Assembly: GCA_946699065.1 (NCBI GenBank)
Contig: CAMPDV010000017.1
Span: 558,001 to 622,000, forward strand
Reading direction: 5' to 3'
Origin: Loxodes magnus
Lineage: Eukaryota > Ciliophora > Karyorelictea > Loxodida > Loxodidae
Length of the DNA stretch: 64,000 nt
Shown here: positions 1 through 12,422 of the stretch, in pieces
How the letters are laid out: each line of letters starts with the position of its first letter
Position numbering within the stretch: position 1 is the first letter of the stretch
Program-made: the position numbers and the translations under genes
Notes under the pieces: model-generated
What the model was told of the DNA's origin: nothing
The model's database searches: none
The model's input: the letters and a program-made list of their open reading frames with translations, nothing else

Positions 1-955
1 TCTTATTAATGAAAGCATGTATAGCGAATAAAATAATTTTTGTTAATAAGAGGAATCTTCGATAATATTAAGAAAAAGTTAAAATCAAAATGAAATAAAT
101 TCTGAATCATTAGGAAAAAGTCAAATCATAGAAACACAAAATTAATAAAAATTATAAAGTAAACTTCAAAAGGAAAAAACTGAGTGATAAAGTCATAAAA
201 ATAAGAAATCAAAAATAAATAAAGTAAAATTCTCAAATCCTCCTAATGCTTAGAACTTAGAATTTCAAAAAATATATGATTAAAGATAAAATCAAATAGA
301 TTAAGCAAATTAATAAAAGGAGAGAATGGAGGCAGATGCAATTAAAATGATATTGTTATTAAAATAAACGTACAGAGCTTGTAATGTTTTACATAAGATA
401 GCAAGGCAAATTTAATATCTTAATAAAGTTAATGAGAGATTTACAAAATTCTTATACTCATCTCTACAGTTAAAGATGCTTTCTTGCATTAAAATATAAA
501 CATTAATCTAAGAAGTGAATTAATGGGTTTAAAATGTTCCAAAAGATCAAATGCAAAATAAGTATAAGGAAGATATAGTTAGCTACGTAAAAGTGCTATA
601 ATAGAAGCTAAAGGAATTTCAGTAGGAATCTAAAGAGCATATAAATTAATTATAGTAATCTGATTTTGATTGGACTGATTAAAGTTTAATTTAAATTTAT
701 AAAATTGAGAATTTAGATAGAGTATTAGTATAAGAAAGTATCGAGCTAATTCTAGAATTGAATAAAACAATTAGAGAATATGATAGACCAAGTTTCAATT
801 CTAATTTATTTAAATCTCTATTTTTAAGATTAAAAATTATTTTAGATGAAACTGTTCAGGAGAATATAACTGAAAATCAAAGACAAAAGCTGAAAAAAGC
901 ATAAGAAATTCTTATAACTAAAATTAGAAGAAAGTTCAGAACTTTTATCTAATGA
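1..955 (+). CDS. Alpha/beta hydrolase family protein A1, C-terminal part only (5' end outside window)
   Basis: This is the C-terminal half of the same protein family as the genes at 23170-25002 and 28145-30541. The frame (codons starting at position 2) is open from the window edge, with TAA/TAG read as Gln and one TGA (185-187) as Trp, and ends in tandem TAA-TGA at 950-955. A Q/N/K-rich linker with motifs SLGKSQ and QNLEFQK is followed by a conserved helical domain (from about nucleotide 330) with SCIKIQTLIQEVN, QQESKE, DFDWTDQ, KIENLDRVL and a C-terminal KKAQEILITKIRRKF block. The catalytic hydrolase domain would lie upstream of the window. Identity to the copy at 23170-25002 continues through the linker and into the 3' flank, so this is a duplicate of that gene. 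Family membership is well supported; whether the whole gene is intact cannot be seen. Confidence 0.8.
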
Positions 956-2398
956 AGATACTAAGCAATGAATCAAATTTAAATTCATTTAGACATATAA
1001 TTCGTTTTTTATTAGATACTTCATAAAACTATTAAACTTTAATAATTTTCTCAAATAATTAAGTATAAACTTAGAAATTCTTTAACTTAATTTAATTATT
1101 TTATTAATTTACCTAAATTAAAATATAATTAGTTAGAAATTGTAAGTTTTAGCTTATGCATTATTAGTAAAATCATTAAACCTTATATCTTTTTATTTTT
1201 ATCTAAGCAGGTTATTTTTGAAATGAATAAATATCTTAGTAGATTTTATATTAATTTAGCAAAATAATTGCTAAATGCATATTGTATGGAATTCTTTAGT
1301 AGATATATCTTAATTTAAAAGCGATCTATTACTTATATAATTATATTCTCTTTAAAAATGGCTTTCATTAATTCAAATATATTTTTGTATCTATATTTTT
1401 ATATTAACTATAAACTTGTTTTAGAAAATAATTATAACTTTAATTTTAGATTTTATTTTTAGTTTAAGAAGCATATTTGTAAAACTTAAAAGAAATATAA
1501 TTATTTTATTTATTTTATATTATATTTAAAGCTTTATAACTTACTTGGTATAAGATATTAATTTCTATTATAATGATACTTATTAATTTAAATTTGATTC
1601 TTGGTAAAATTAGTTTTATTTCTTAAAAGTATAAAAATCATTAATTTTAGATTTAATATTTCTTTATATTTAGAAAATTAGAAAAAATAAAATTAAAATC
1701 AATAATTCTTAAATCGAATGAGCTTATAATTATGCTAGAAGAAAGATTTGGGATCATTTAGTTGACTAATACTTAGCTATAAAATAAAAGTGAATACTGA
1801 GATAATTGCTTCTAACCCAAGTTTAATAAAACCAGATTTTTCATTTTTAAATCAATTTTAATATAAAAAGATTTTACTTAAACTTAAATAAGCAAATAAA
1901 ATAATTAAAATAATATATGCATCTCTACAATAGTACAATAATATACAGACTAAAGCTAAAAAAAAGTAAAAAATGTGGAATTTTCTAACAAAATAAAAGT
2001 GAAAAAAAATAATAAATTAAATTTATCATCTCTTAAATGTATGGTAAAAGGAAAATATTAACAATATAAAAGTAATAAATAAAGGACTTAAAAATAATTT
2101 ATAAATAAATAAAAATTTTATTTTTATACCAAATATAGTAAAAGCCAAAATACTAATATTTGATATTTTTAAATTTACTAAATCATTTTATTAAATCATA
2201 TCTGCATTATAACCACTTTAATCATACATATCATAACAATTATAGTTTATTATTTATAAGTTTACTTTATTTCTTTATTTTCCCTAAGAAATACTTATCT
2301 CAATTAAAAATTATAATATATTTCTATTTACTTGCTATTATTCTTAATACTTTCATACTAAAAATGAAAAATTTTATCTATTATTTTATTTTATTTAC
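956..2398. other. Intergenic stretch homologous to the A2-B2 spacer; possible decayed coiled-coil gene
   Basis: This AT-rich spacer is a diverged copy of the reverse complement of about 20990-23170: short blocks such as AATAATTGCTAAATG followed by matching sequence recur in the same order. Around 1670-2100 the frame open for TGA-only stops contains IIMLEERFGII, which weakly resembles the IGLEEKLDSFNRLII stretch of the candidate gene at 21938-22470. The short open frame at 2160-2432 is a low-complexity F/L/I/Y/N run without homologue and is not called. Confidence 0.45.
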
Positions 2399-3430
2399 AA
2401 ATAGAATTTATTATAAAAGAAAATTACAATGAACTTTAAAGAAACTCATAACCTCAAAAGCTAAGAAGTTAGTCATAAAAGGGGATTATTTATCAACTAG
2501 TACATACGAAATAATTTATAAATTATTTGATAATCGAATAACTTGCAACCAAATTACTTAAAAAAGTAGCAACCTTGTTAAATTATAAGAAATCCAACTA
2601 TTTCTATGATCCATTTGAAATAACGTTTAACTACCTAACTTTTCCACATGCATAAAACTTAAAAAATTAGTTATTAAAGGCTTATTGGTTTTCGATCAAA
2701 ACCTGTAATTTCTTGAAAAGCTCAATTGTTTGGAGCACTTCGAGCAAAAAGCTAACTTTGGAGAGAGAATAACTGACCAATTTTTAAATTAGTTTTGTAT
2801 AAACTTAAATTTGAAAGTTTTAAAGCTACTAAGTTGGTAAATTAACTATGAATATGTTTTTATTTATTTAAAACTAAAGGGAAGTTAGTTGGAAGAAATA
2901 TGAATCAATAGTAAGGAAGAAATTGGCACATTTGTAGACTACTGTCCCATGTTAGTCAGAGTTGAAGTGAATAGATCTGAAAACTTAAAGTAAGATGCTT
3001 TTTTAAAAATAGGAAAATTAAGATTAGAAGAACTAGTAGTGGAGTATATAACCTTTTGCTCATAAGTTTGAACTGCTCTATTAAATTAAAAAAATTGGAA
3101 ACTTAAGCTGGCGAAACTCTATTACTGCAATAATTTTAATGATGAGCATTTGTAAATATTACTAAAAAACAATCCTGACTTGAAATAAACAGATTTAATA
3201 GGATTGAGTTAACTATAGAACTCAAGTTTTGAATAAATAGGAAAAAATGGAAAGATTTATGAGAATTTATTCTTATGCTATATGGATTAAATCTCCTATT
3301 AAGCAATCAATGCAATTTTTAAAAGTTGCACAAAACTTTTACATATTTCATTTAATAGCATGATGTAAATTAATTTAGAAATATTACAAACTATTAGATA
3401 AAATTGCACATAGTTAAAGAACTTCAATAA
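2399..3430 (+). pseudogene. 5'-truncated, frameshifted copy of LRR-like gene B2
   Basis: This stretch is a close copy of the reverse complement of about 19520-20550 inside gene B2. Similarity starts abruptly at TAGAATTTATTA and ends abruptly at AAAGAACTTC; after that the two loci are unrelated. Compared with B2, the first about 150 codons are missing. One extra G near 2688 breaks the reading frame that is open in B2. Two further single-base insertions fall inside the positions proposed as short introns in B2 and would be harmless there. Because the 5' end is gone and the exon carries a frameshift, I call it a pseudogene. A sequencing error at 2688 would weaken the frameshift argument but not the truncation. 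Confidence 0.7.
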
Positions 3431-4680
3431 AGGTCTTTAGAATATTATTGACAATAAAGCTTTCTTAATGAAATTAAATATAATATAAATGAAGATTCTA
3501 TGAAAATGTATTAGGTAGGATGAATACAATATCTACAACATCTCTTTTTATAGATATTGATAATTACAATATTTAATTTCCAATGTAAACTTTAATAAAT
3601 ATGATAAGATAAACAATTTCCATCCATAAACTCATAAATTTTTCTTCAAATATATAGAATTATTCTAAATAAAGACATTATCATCTTAAGCACTCTGAGA
3701 TATGTATTTGCGGAATAATTAGATATCTATTAGCATAAATAAGCATGTGAAGTCCTTCAAGATGTTATTTAAGAATTTTGAGAGTTAAAAAAATATTATA
3801 TACTTAAACAAAAACATATAACAAGAGCTTTATTAATTATATTTTTCTAATCAAAAACAATTTTATAAATTTGACTTAAGAATTAAATGTTTTCATTCAA
3901 AGTTGCTTCAAACAAAATTAATCTAATTAAAATGCAAAAAGAAGAATTCATTCAAAAATTGGGAAAAATGTATTAATAAGCTATAAAACTTCTTTAAACA
4001 AAATTGGAAGAACTAATATAGAAATTATTAAAATTTATGGAGCGAAAAGTGATAAAAAAATTAAAAATTGAAAAATATAGCATATTAAAATATATGAGAT
4101 GTAATAGGAATTTTAACTAGCAATAAAGCCTAAGGATTTAATCAATTTCAAACGAACTAATAAAAAATGCGTTTCGTGGCTATGATAAATACTAACCAAT
4201 TATTCTAAAATTAATAGTAATAATAAAAATTATCTAAAAATATGAATAAAGTCAAAATAATAATGATTCACAAAAAAGAAACTAATAAAAATGAAAAAAT
4301 TATCGACTAACAGCATTTATAAATACAATATAAAAATATTTGATAAATTAATAGCTAATCAAATTTATTAAAAAGTAAGAGAAAGATATACTAAATAAAG
4401 AGAAAAAAGTATTTATAAAAATATGCAAACGACTAATGATATAAGATAAATAAAATAAATAATAGAAAGCTATAAAAATAAAAATAAAAATAAAAAAGAA
4501 AATTCATTACTCACGCTACTTTATGTTAAGTTTGATATAATAATTTGTTTATTTTTATTAAGCAAAAAGACAAAAAATTTCACAAAGTATAATTAACATA
4601 ATAATAATAATGAATCATAGTAATTCCACCTATCAATAAGGTTCATCGCTGTTTAAGTTTAAAGTAGTGTTAAATATTAT
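3431..4680. other. No confident gene; open frame continuing from B1
   Basis: A frame free of TGA stops for most of its length runs on from the B1 remnant to about 4060, rich in Asn, Lys and Phe, without a recognisable motif and without similarity to the other LRR copy. The rest (4060-4680) is A-rich on the plus strand with long purine runs. I see no RNA gene here. Confidence 0.4.
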
Positions 4681-5364
4681 TCAATTTCCATTTTTATTCA
4701 GAGTCTTCTTCTTAGAATACATATCTCCAGTACTCCAATTTGCCCTTTTTAATAAAAGGTATCTTGACTCAATCGAGTTCAATTCCAAGCATATTCAAAT
4801 TTCTTCTTTATGTAGCAATCCGATGTCCTTCAAGATTTAATTCCTTATATATATTTCTTCTGTATATTAAACGTTCTGGAAGGCAGTATAGATTACTTAT
4901 GGATCTCCATAACTCAAAATTTGAAAATTTTTTTATTTTTATTAAAATTGTCAGCAATATCTTAAAATGTGAACGTATTTCCTGCAATACCAGTATTACT
5001 TTCTATTCTTTACTATCGAAATTTTAGCTGGTTGAAGACTCGGTTCCACATACATAATGTCATTTATTGTATTTTTTAGAAATAAGCTTTCAGTCAATTC
5101 CTCTAATTGATTGAATTTGGATTCTATTTTTTCAATTCTCTGATTGACTGGTTGAGAATTTTCATTTTTAGTATTTGTGTGTTAGAAATTAGATATGCGA
5201 TTTTTTCTTCTAGCTCTTATATGTTTCTTAAAAGTTTAAAATTCTCCTATTACATAGCTTTGAGTTCTTAAAGTATTTTTACTAATCGTAATTTGATTGG
5301 GATGGATCTTGTTTAGAAGAAACTTTTAAAGAAATTTTCCATTTTTTTACTATTTTTGAATCAT
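4681..5364 (-). CDS. Hypothetical protein E1 with basic and coiled-coil segments (227 aa)
   Basis: The frame opens at an ATG (5364) and ends in TGA (4683-4681) after 227 codons read with UAR as Gln and UGA as Trp. The product begins MIQKQQKNGKF, is basic up to residue 70 (FKKHIRARRKNRISNF), has a short heptad-like segment (residues about 80-100, RIEKIESKFNQLEELTE) and a mixed C-terminal part with SYGDPQVIY and a final ANWSTGDMYSKKK. Amino-acid composition is much more balanced than in the surrounding spacers. An in-frame 18-nt GT...AG segment (GTAATACTGGTATTGCAG, about 4983-5000) could be an intron; removing it keeps the frame. I do not recognise the family. A rival open frame in the same stretch has no ATG-to-TGA match as clean as this one. 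Confidence 0.5.
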
Positions 5365-5588
5365 AAAAGATAAAAATTAAGAAGTTAAATATACTTTTAT
5401 ATGAATATTAAGTGAAAAGAAAAATACATCAAGTAATTGGAGTTTAAAAACAAACTCAAGTGAACCACTATTAACAATAATATACTACGATATAGAATTA
5501 CGAAATTAAGTTAAATATGAAATCTAGTTCATTAAATTAATAAGAATATATATTAACGCCAAGAAATAAGAATAAATACACATGAAAA

Positions 5589-5620
5589 AAAAACTCAATG
5601 ATCTAAGAGATTGAGTTTTT
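5589..5620. other. Perfect 11-bp inverted repeat (hairpin)
   Basis: AAAAACTCAAT (5589-5599) and ATTGAGTTTTT (5610-5620) are exact inverted copies separated by a 10-nt loop, in a stretch otherwise made of A/T runs. It lies 225 bp upstream of the E1 start codon (5364), on the other side from its 3' end. It could be a transcript-end or processing structure of a neighbouring transcript, or chance. Confidence 0.5.
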
Positions 5621-6208
5621 CTACTTGAAAAATAAATTAAAAAAAAGCTATAAGTTCAATACCTAGGATATCAGATAAACTAATTTAATGAGGAAAAGAT
5701 TCAAGCTGAATTGGTCTTTTAAAAAATTTAATAATCAGCATTTATATTAAATCCTAGTACTTTTAAAATTATATAAAAACAAGAACAAATTAGAATCTAT
5801 TCATATTATTTATAATACCAAAGTTAGGACATTACTCGGAACTAATTTCATATAATATTTAAGTAGGAATAATAAAATAAAAACAAATTAAATAGAAGCA
5901 AAGATAGATCGTAGGAAAATTTGAAAATTCCACAAGTATCATTTAAATAATTGCAATTTATAGATTTTAACTGATATAATTTTGTAGACGCAACAGCATA
6001 AAGATTTTTTTAATTCTAAAAGAAGTAATTGAAATATCTCGGAAATTTTTAAAGAAAAAGAAAAAATAAACAAGAAAAAAAATTCTAGTAGCTATTTAAA
6101 TAGAGTTAAAAATATAAATAAAATTAAAAAAATTAAAAAATTGAAAAATATAATGAAATAAAACAACGAATAAATTAAAAATTTTAGCATAAATAAATAA
6201 ATAAATTT

Positions 6209-6689
6209 GATTATAGAGCGCGTAGCACTCTCATTGGTGCGCAGCTCTTAAAAAAAAATGTTTCATACTGACAAGAATGTTTGTTACTGATAAAATTATC
6301 AGATACTGGTAGACCTTGTTCAATACTGGTATAATTATTCAGTATTGATAAAAATGTTCAATAATGATATAATTTCAGAATACTCGTAATCTTATTTACT
6401 TGCTGGAGGTCCAAAGACATGGCAGGATTGTGTCTCATTGCATCACCAAAGCAGAGGATGACATGTGTCAATTAAGGGTACTTAAATTCCCCACCTCTAA
6501 TGAAGCTCGCAATATTATTTCTTTTTCGTTCCAGAATTAAATCCAAATTAAGCCAGTGCCGAAGGTCTAAGAATCTTATATCTCGAGGCCAAACCAAAGC
6601 AGAGGAAGACATAAAGTCGATTATGGGTACTTAACTTCCCCAACCTCTGATGAAGATGACCTTGTTGTTCACCTTCGAACAACTATGAT
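6209..6689 (+). repeat. Composite repeat R1: stem motif, 19-bp tandem units, GC-richer core
   Basis: R1 starts with a GC-rich motif (6209-6249) containing GAGCGCGTAG and GTGCGCAGCTC, whose ends GAGC and GCTC can pair. Next come about six degenerate 19-bp tandem units (about 6250-6375), each with a core like CAGTATTGA or its complement. A core of much higher G+C follows (about 6400-6689), holding two copies of a roughly 65-bp unit that share AAAGCAGAGGA, GGGTACTTA, TTCCCC and CCTCTRATGAAG. An inverted copy of the whole element lies at 43545-44028. Its function is unknown; a non-autonomous mobile element or a structured non-coding RNA gene are the main options. Confidence 0.75.
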
Positions 6690-9610
6690 AGTTTTAAAAA
6701 TTATTATAATAAAATATGTTAAATAAATTAAAAAAAGCGCAAACAAAAAATTTAAGGGAACATTAAAAAGAAAATAAGATATGAAAAGCAAAAAAATATA
6801 TAAATAATATAAAATTGAGACTTAATTTAAAAATAACATATAGAACAAAGAATTGATAAAAGAATAAAATAATTTATAGATTTAGAACTAAATTAATATT
6901 TTTTAGAGCTGATCTCTCAGAAAAACACATTAATCAAAATTAATAATTTTTTCTTGTAAGAAAAAGAAAATTTTTAACCCATCTTTGAATGCTAATATTA
7001 CAGATAAATTATGTAAGAATAAAGTTTCCAGATTCAGTAATCAATATAAAATAAAAGCATAAGCATAAATCTAAAAGAAATAAAGATTAATTCTCACCTT
7101 AAATGAAAGTAATAAAATATGGAAAAAAACTTAAAAGAAATGCTGGAATTAAATAAAATATTTATAAATTAAGAAGAAAAAGGAATAAGTAATTTTAGAA
7201 TATATTTATCTTATGTCTAAAAACATGAACTAGCATAAAACAAAAATAATAATATGCAACTTTATTTTAAGAATGAATGAGTGAAAACTATGTCTTTAAC
7301 AATATGAGAATGAAGAAGAGTTTAAATAATTATTTTTAAATGAACAGAAATTAAAGTATAAGAGAAATATAATTATTAAAAAAAAAGTTTAATTAATAAA
7401 AAAATGTAAGTCAGAAAGTTTAAGAAGAGAGTGAAATCATAAAAATCATTATATTAAGCTGAAAGACGAACACTATATAATTTAATTTAATATATAATAA
7501 AATCTATATTTATCTAAGATTTTACTAAATTTATAAATAAGATATTAAATGTTAATTGATTTACATTTTAAATCAGCTATAATTTATTTAATACGAGTTA
7601 GCAAACAAATAGAATTATCTTAAAAATGATTTCATATATCATATTATTCAAATCTAAAGCATAAACAAAATTCTAAAAATATTATCTTAAATAAATATTC
7701 TATTTTTATAAAAAAAGTATGCTTAAATTTAAAATTTAGGAGCAAATGTTATTAATTTTTAAAAAATAAGAAACTTGCCAAAATATTTTAGATAAACAAA
7801 TATATAGATTAAAATAAAAATATACCAATACTATAAAACTTTTAATTTAATATTATCAGATACCTTCCTAGCTTATTTTCATGATATAATCTAATAAATC
7901 TATTAATTTATTATTTAAAATTATAAACATTATAATTTAAGATATAATATAATACAATGCTGTTTTATAGTTTTTAATCTAAATCAATTATATTTTATTT
8001 TCATTTGACTTGAACATCAAATTATAATTAATTTTTCTTTGTTATTAACAACATTCAAATCAATGAATAAATTTAAATAATTTTGGCCATTTAAAAAGTA
8101 AAAATTAAAAAATAATAGTTTTCTTATAAATAATTAGATTATTATCTGACTTAACTAAAAAATATTAGTATAATAGTTAATTTGGATTAAATTGCTACGA
8201 GATACTATACTTAATTATTTTTAGTTATATTTTTAGGATATAATTTATTTATTGGTTTACTTTTTAATTATAATAAATTAAATTGCTTACAAATTTAATT
8301 TATCTCTTTTGATTTAGAAAATAATTAACTCAAAACTAATCTTCATCAAAAGTACTAAATAGATTAAATAAGATATTCCAATATTTTCCTCGTTTAATAA
8401 ATAAAATAAGCTGCTTTAAATTTATTTTTTAATTCTAATAAATTAATTATTTCACTAAAGACTTTTCTTATAAATAGTAGCTGCTTCATTGGATGAAATC
8501 AATAAAATTTAATAAATAAGTTAAAATTAAATTTGATTTTAATTGAAAAATTACTATAAGAAAGAATTAACCAATTTCTTTATTTATGATTATTTAGTAA
8601 ATACAAATATTTAAGTTTATTAATATTTTAAATATTTAAATAAAAAATAGACTTTCCACCATTTATCTTTATTTAATTCTCTAAATTAAAATTTTTAACC
8701 TTTTTCAACTTAAATCTTTTATATATAGTGTCAAGCTACAAAAATTACGATTATCAATCTAAAAACAAATTTAATAAAATTAATTTCTTGGAAATATTAA
8801 ATTTGCATTTAATATATTAGATTTAGTTAAATAAATTAACTACAGATTCAATTATAGATACAAATCAATAGAAATTTTGGTGATATTTTTATTAATATAA
8901 TAGTTTTATTAATAAAAAGTAAAAATTCAATTGACAATATTTCTTCGGAAATAGATGAAAAATAAATTAGCTTCAAATTTAATTATAAGTCTTATTTTTA
9001 TTTGTTTATAAATACGATTTAATATATAATCAATTTCTTATATAATTGAAAATTTTAGCTAGTTTTTTAATATTATTGCTTAACTTTATGGTTGAAAAAG
9101 ATATAGATATGCACTTTTATCATAATAATTTTATTTTTATTTTAGAAAAATCATATCTAATATTCTTCTGTTTTTCTGAACTAGGAATTGTTTTTAAATT
9201 CGTAAAGATTTATCCCTAATTGGTCTAAGAAATTATTTGATCTCTCACCGATAATAAAATTGGATTTACTATATGATTGTTATGATAGTTTACTTTCTAA
9301 ATCAAAATTCATTTTAGTTAGCAAAGCTATTAGGATAGATTGTTAAGTTGTTTTAATATGCAATTTTTAGTCTTTTAAGTTATTTTTTCTTAATCTATTT
9401 CATTTTTTCTATCAATTTTTATAATATTGTTTAGAAATATAGATCACATCATAACTTTTAAAATTATAAATAATGATTTATTATTAAATTAGTCTATTTT
9501 CTGAAAGTTATATAATTAGTTTCTAAAATTATTTTTAATGTGTATTAATTTACTCTTAACTTTATTTATTTCTACCTTTTCTATTCTGATTTTATATAAG
9601 TTTTATCTTT
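6690..9610. other. Gene-poor AT-rich stretch
   Basis: The left third is A-rich on the plus strand and the right part is T-rich. On the minus strand, the frame downstream of candidate H stays mostly open for TGA-only stops down to about 8700, but its composition (Ile, Leu, Asn, Tyr, Lys) is what AT-rich noise gives. No homology to other parts of the window was seen and no RNA gene was recognised. Confidence 0.4.
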
Positions 9611-10177
9611 TCAATACTATTTATGCAATAAATCAGACTTTATCTTCTTTAAAATTATAAATAATTTTAAACTTTTAAAGAAACTTAAAAGTAGTTAGAA
9701 TATATTAATTGCTTTCTTAATTTAGTAAAAGATATTAATTTTGATAGTGCTATTTACAATTTTTATGTACTCTAGCCTAAAAAGTTCTCCATAAGACGTT
9801 GATATTTCATAATATCCTTTAGGTGATAATTTTTTTTTAAATTAGGAAAGAAACAATTAATCTTATAATTCATTGTTTTTTTCATATTCTCAAAGTTTGT
9901 TTTCATATTCCTTTTAAGCTAGATATGTATATCCCATTTTTTTAGCTATTCATTAATTTAAATTTGCATGAGCTATTATATAATTTATGCTTCCTTTTTA
10001 ATGATTTTTAATCTTAGATTTAATTTTACGTTTTAATGGAAAGTTTTGCAAGATTATTGCAATATATAACTCAGATAGATTTATAAATTTAAAAGATAAA
10101 ATTGGAGTTTATGAGAGCTTTTAACTATTTTTAGCTTATATTTATTCCAAAATTATTTTAAAAAATTATCAAGGCAT
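9611..10177 (-). CDS. Candidate gene H, hypothetical protein (188 aa)
   Basis: An ATG at 10177 opens a frame that ends at TGA 9613-9611, with several internal TGA codons read as Trp. The middle part has a convincing protein composition: basic KRKIKSKIKNHQKGS, then NQWIAKKMGYTYLAQKEYE followed by NKLWEYEKNNE, then SPKGYYEISTSYGELF. The order basic arm, W...KKMGY, K.YE..LWEYEK faintly recalls the last helix of HMG-box proteins, but key HMG positions are not clear, so no function is given. First and last parts are AT-noise-like, so start, stop and possible introns are uncertain. Confidence 0.4.
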
Positions 10178-12422
10178 TCTTATATTATTTTCTAATCAAA
10201 AGCCTTATAATAACTATAAGCTTTTCTAAAGAAGTGGAAATAGAGTAATTATAACTTGCTAAAAAATAAATTTTGCTAGAAATAAATTAATTTTCATATA
10301 GCAAGTTTATGCTTATTTAAATATCTTTTTCTTTCCTTAAATTTTTTCATATCTAAATTATTTTAAACAGCCCAATTTCTATAAATTTAAGAAAAGTAAG
10401 ATCATAATAAAATAACTTAGAAAAGTTTTAGTTTTTATTTAATATTTTAAAAGGAAATTGTGTATATTAATGAAATAAATAGTTAAGTTATGAAGAAATG
10501 AAAACATTAAGATGAATAACAATAAAAAATTTAGTTTATATTTCTACTATATTAGTTCATTCAAAACTTATGATATAATTTTTTTATTTTTATACTTTAT
10601 GGACTTGTTAGATTTTGCTATTGCGCTATTTTCTATTTTTATCTTTCATTGAAACATTTTCCAGCTAATTACAATATCATATGCCTTAAGAATTTGTTAT
10701 GGTTGCAATTTATAGCACTTATATATCTCTCAAGCTAAAAAAAAAGAAGAACAGGAAAGGATTAAATTAAAAGATTTAAGCTTACTAAACACATTGAATC
10801 TTTACTCTTAAAGTTAAATATTCTCTAATATAGTAATAAGATATTTTCATAATACCATTTACAATTTTATTTATTTCAAACTAAATTAGATTAAAGTTAA
10901 TTCTAAGAGTTCCTAGTATTTAAACTATTATTCAATCTTAGTTACCAAAATCTTCTTAATTGAGAATATTCAACTCTTTCTTTTCCTAATTTTGTATTTA
11001 AACTTGAATTTTTTCAGTTTTATGAATCTAGTTATTTTTTATATAAAAGACAGAAGTATTTAAAGAATAAAATAAGGAAATACTGGAAGATAAAGATAAA
11101 AGCCAAAATTATGATTTTTAGTAAGGAAAAAAATGTAATTATGATACTTTCTTAAATAGTCAAATTATTCAACTGAAAAGAAGAAATTGCTGAAAATCAA
11201 CACTATTTCTCAAATATTTTAGCTTTAAATAAAATTGGGGGATTCAAGAAATAGAAAATATATAACTTTAATCGAAAAAGATTGAGGAATAAAGAACAGT
11301 GAATAAATGAATGGAAAAATGATGCATGAAAATTGAATTTAAATTAATATATAAAATTAAAATTAAAAAAATTAGAAATGATTTAAAACTAGCACAGATG
11401 TACAAAGAAGATAATTTAGAATATATATATTTGAAATAAAGTCAAAATATATTAAATGAATGTAAACTAAATAGAAAAAAGATAAAAACGAAGCAATTAT
11501 TATTCCTAATAGCAAATTTTTTAATGCTAAAAGAACTAATAAAGAGTAAATTAATTCGAAAAGATAAATTTATGTTTTAAGTCCTTAAAAATAAAAAATT
11601 ATAAATAAAAATAGTATGCTTAGGACCTTAGAAAGTTGCTTAAAATTTTATTAGACTAAATACAAAATATATTTGAAGTGTTTTTTTGGAAAATATTTGG
11701 AAATAATAAAGAATATAAAAAGATTGCAAGAAAAATCCATAAAAATTAAATCATGTTGTTTCTTTTAAATTTTTTTGTTTCAATTGTAGAAAAAATTTTA
11801 ACTAACATCATAAATTCAGCAAAAGAAGCATTTTGACTAAAAAAATGTAAAACTTAAATCTGGAATAGGTCAGAAAAATAAATGAGATCTTTTTGGAATA
11901 CCCAAACCTATTTAAAAATAAAACTTTAAAATAATCTTAAAACTCTAGCTAATTTAAAATAATTAACCTAAATATTAAAAAGAAAATATTATTTTAAAAT
12001 TAGTCTCTAGTTAAAAGAAAAGCTATATAACTTGATAACCTTACTCTTTTATATAAAATTATATCTATTTATAATAATAATTATTATTTTTATTATTATT
12101 TCGATTTTCTCTAAAAAATATTAATTAATAAAGTTAATCCTCTGTTAAGACTTATATTTAATATTTTGTAAATGCTCTTTGTAGGGAATTGAATTTGCTT
12201 AAATTAAACTTACTCAATATTAACCTGTTATTAAATAGCATTTGTGATTGAGCAAAAATTATTAATTTTGGGCTTATATTATATTTATTTTTTATAATTT
12301 TTTTTTTTATGGATAATTGAAATTATTTTATAATAAAATAAATATTATACAATTAATAAAAGATATTTATTATACTTTTCAAACATATAATTTAAATATC
12401 TATATCTATTTATTTTTCGTAA
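10178..12422. other. No gene seen
   Basis: AT-rich sequence, A-rich on the plus strand between about 10700 and 11900. Open frames occur in all six phases because only TGA stops, but none shows a motif or a balanced composition. The rightmost part flanks the 3' end of the pseudogene C1. Confidence 0.4.

Noticed and set aside
2160..2432. Standard-code open frame of 90 codons (MIFLNLLNHF...)
   Set aside because: Pure F/L/I/Y/N/K low-complexity sequence in a spacer; ends inside the B1 copy, whose coding frame is different.
4681..5364. Alternative frame of E1 (KKKFEYAWNWTRL...)
   Set aside because: It starts at another ATG (5342) but its middle part is poorer, whereas the chosen frame has balanced coiled-coil sequence and an ATG-to-TGA length that is a multiple of three.
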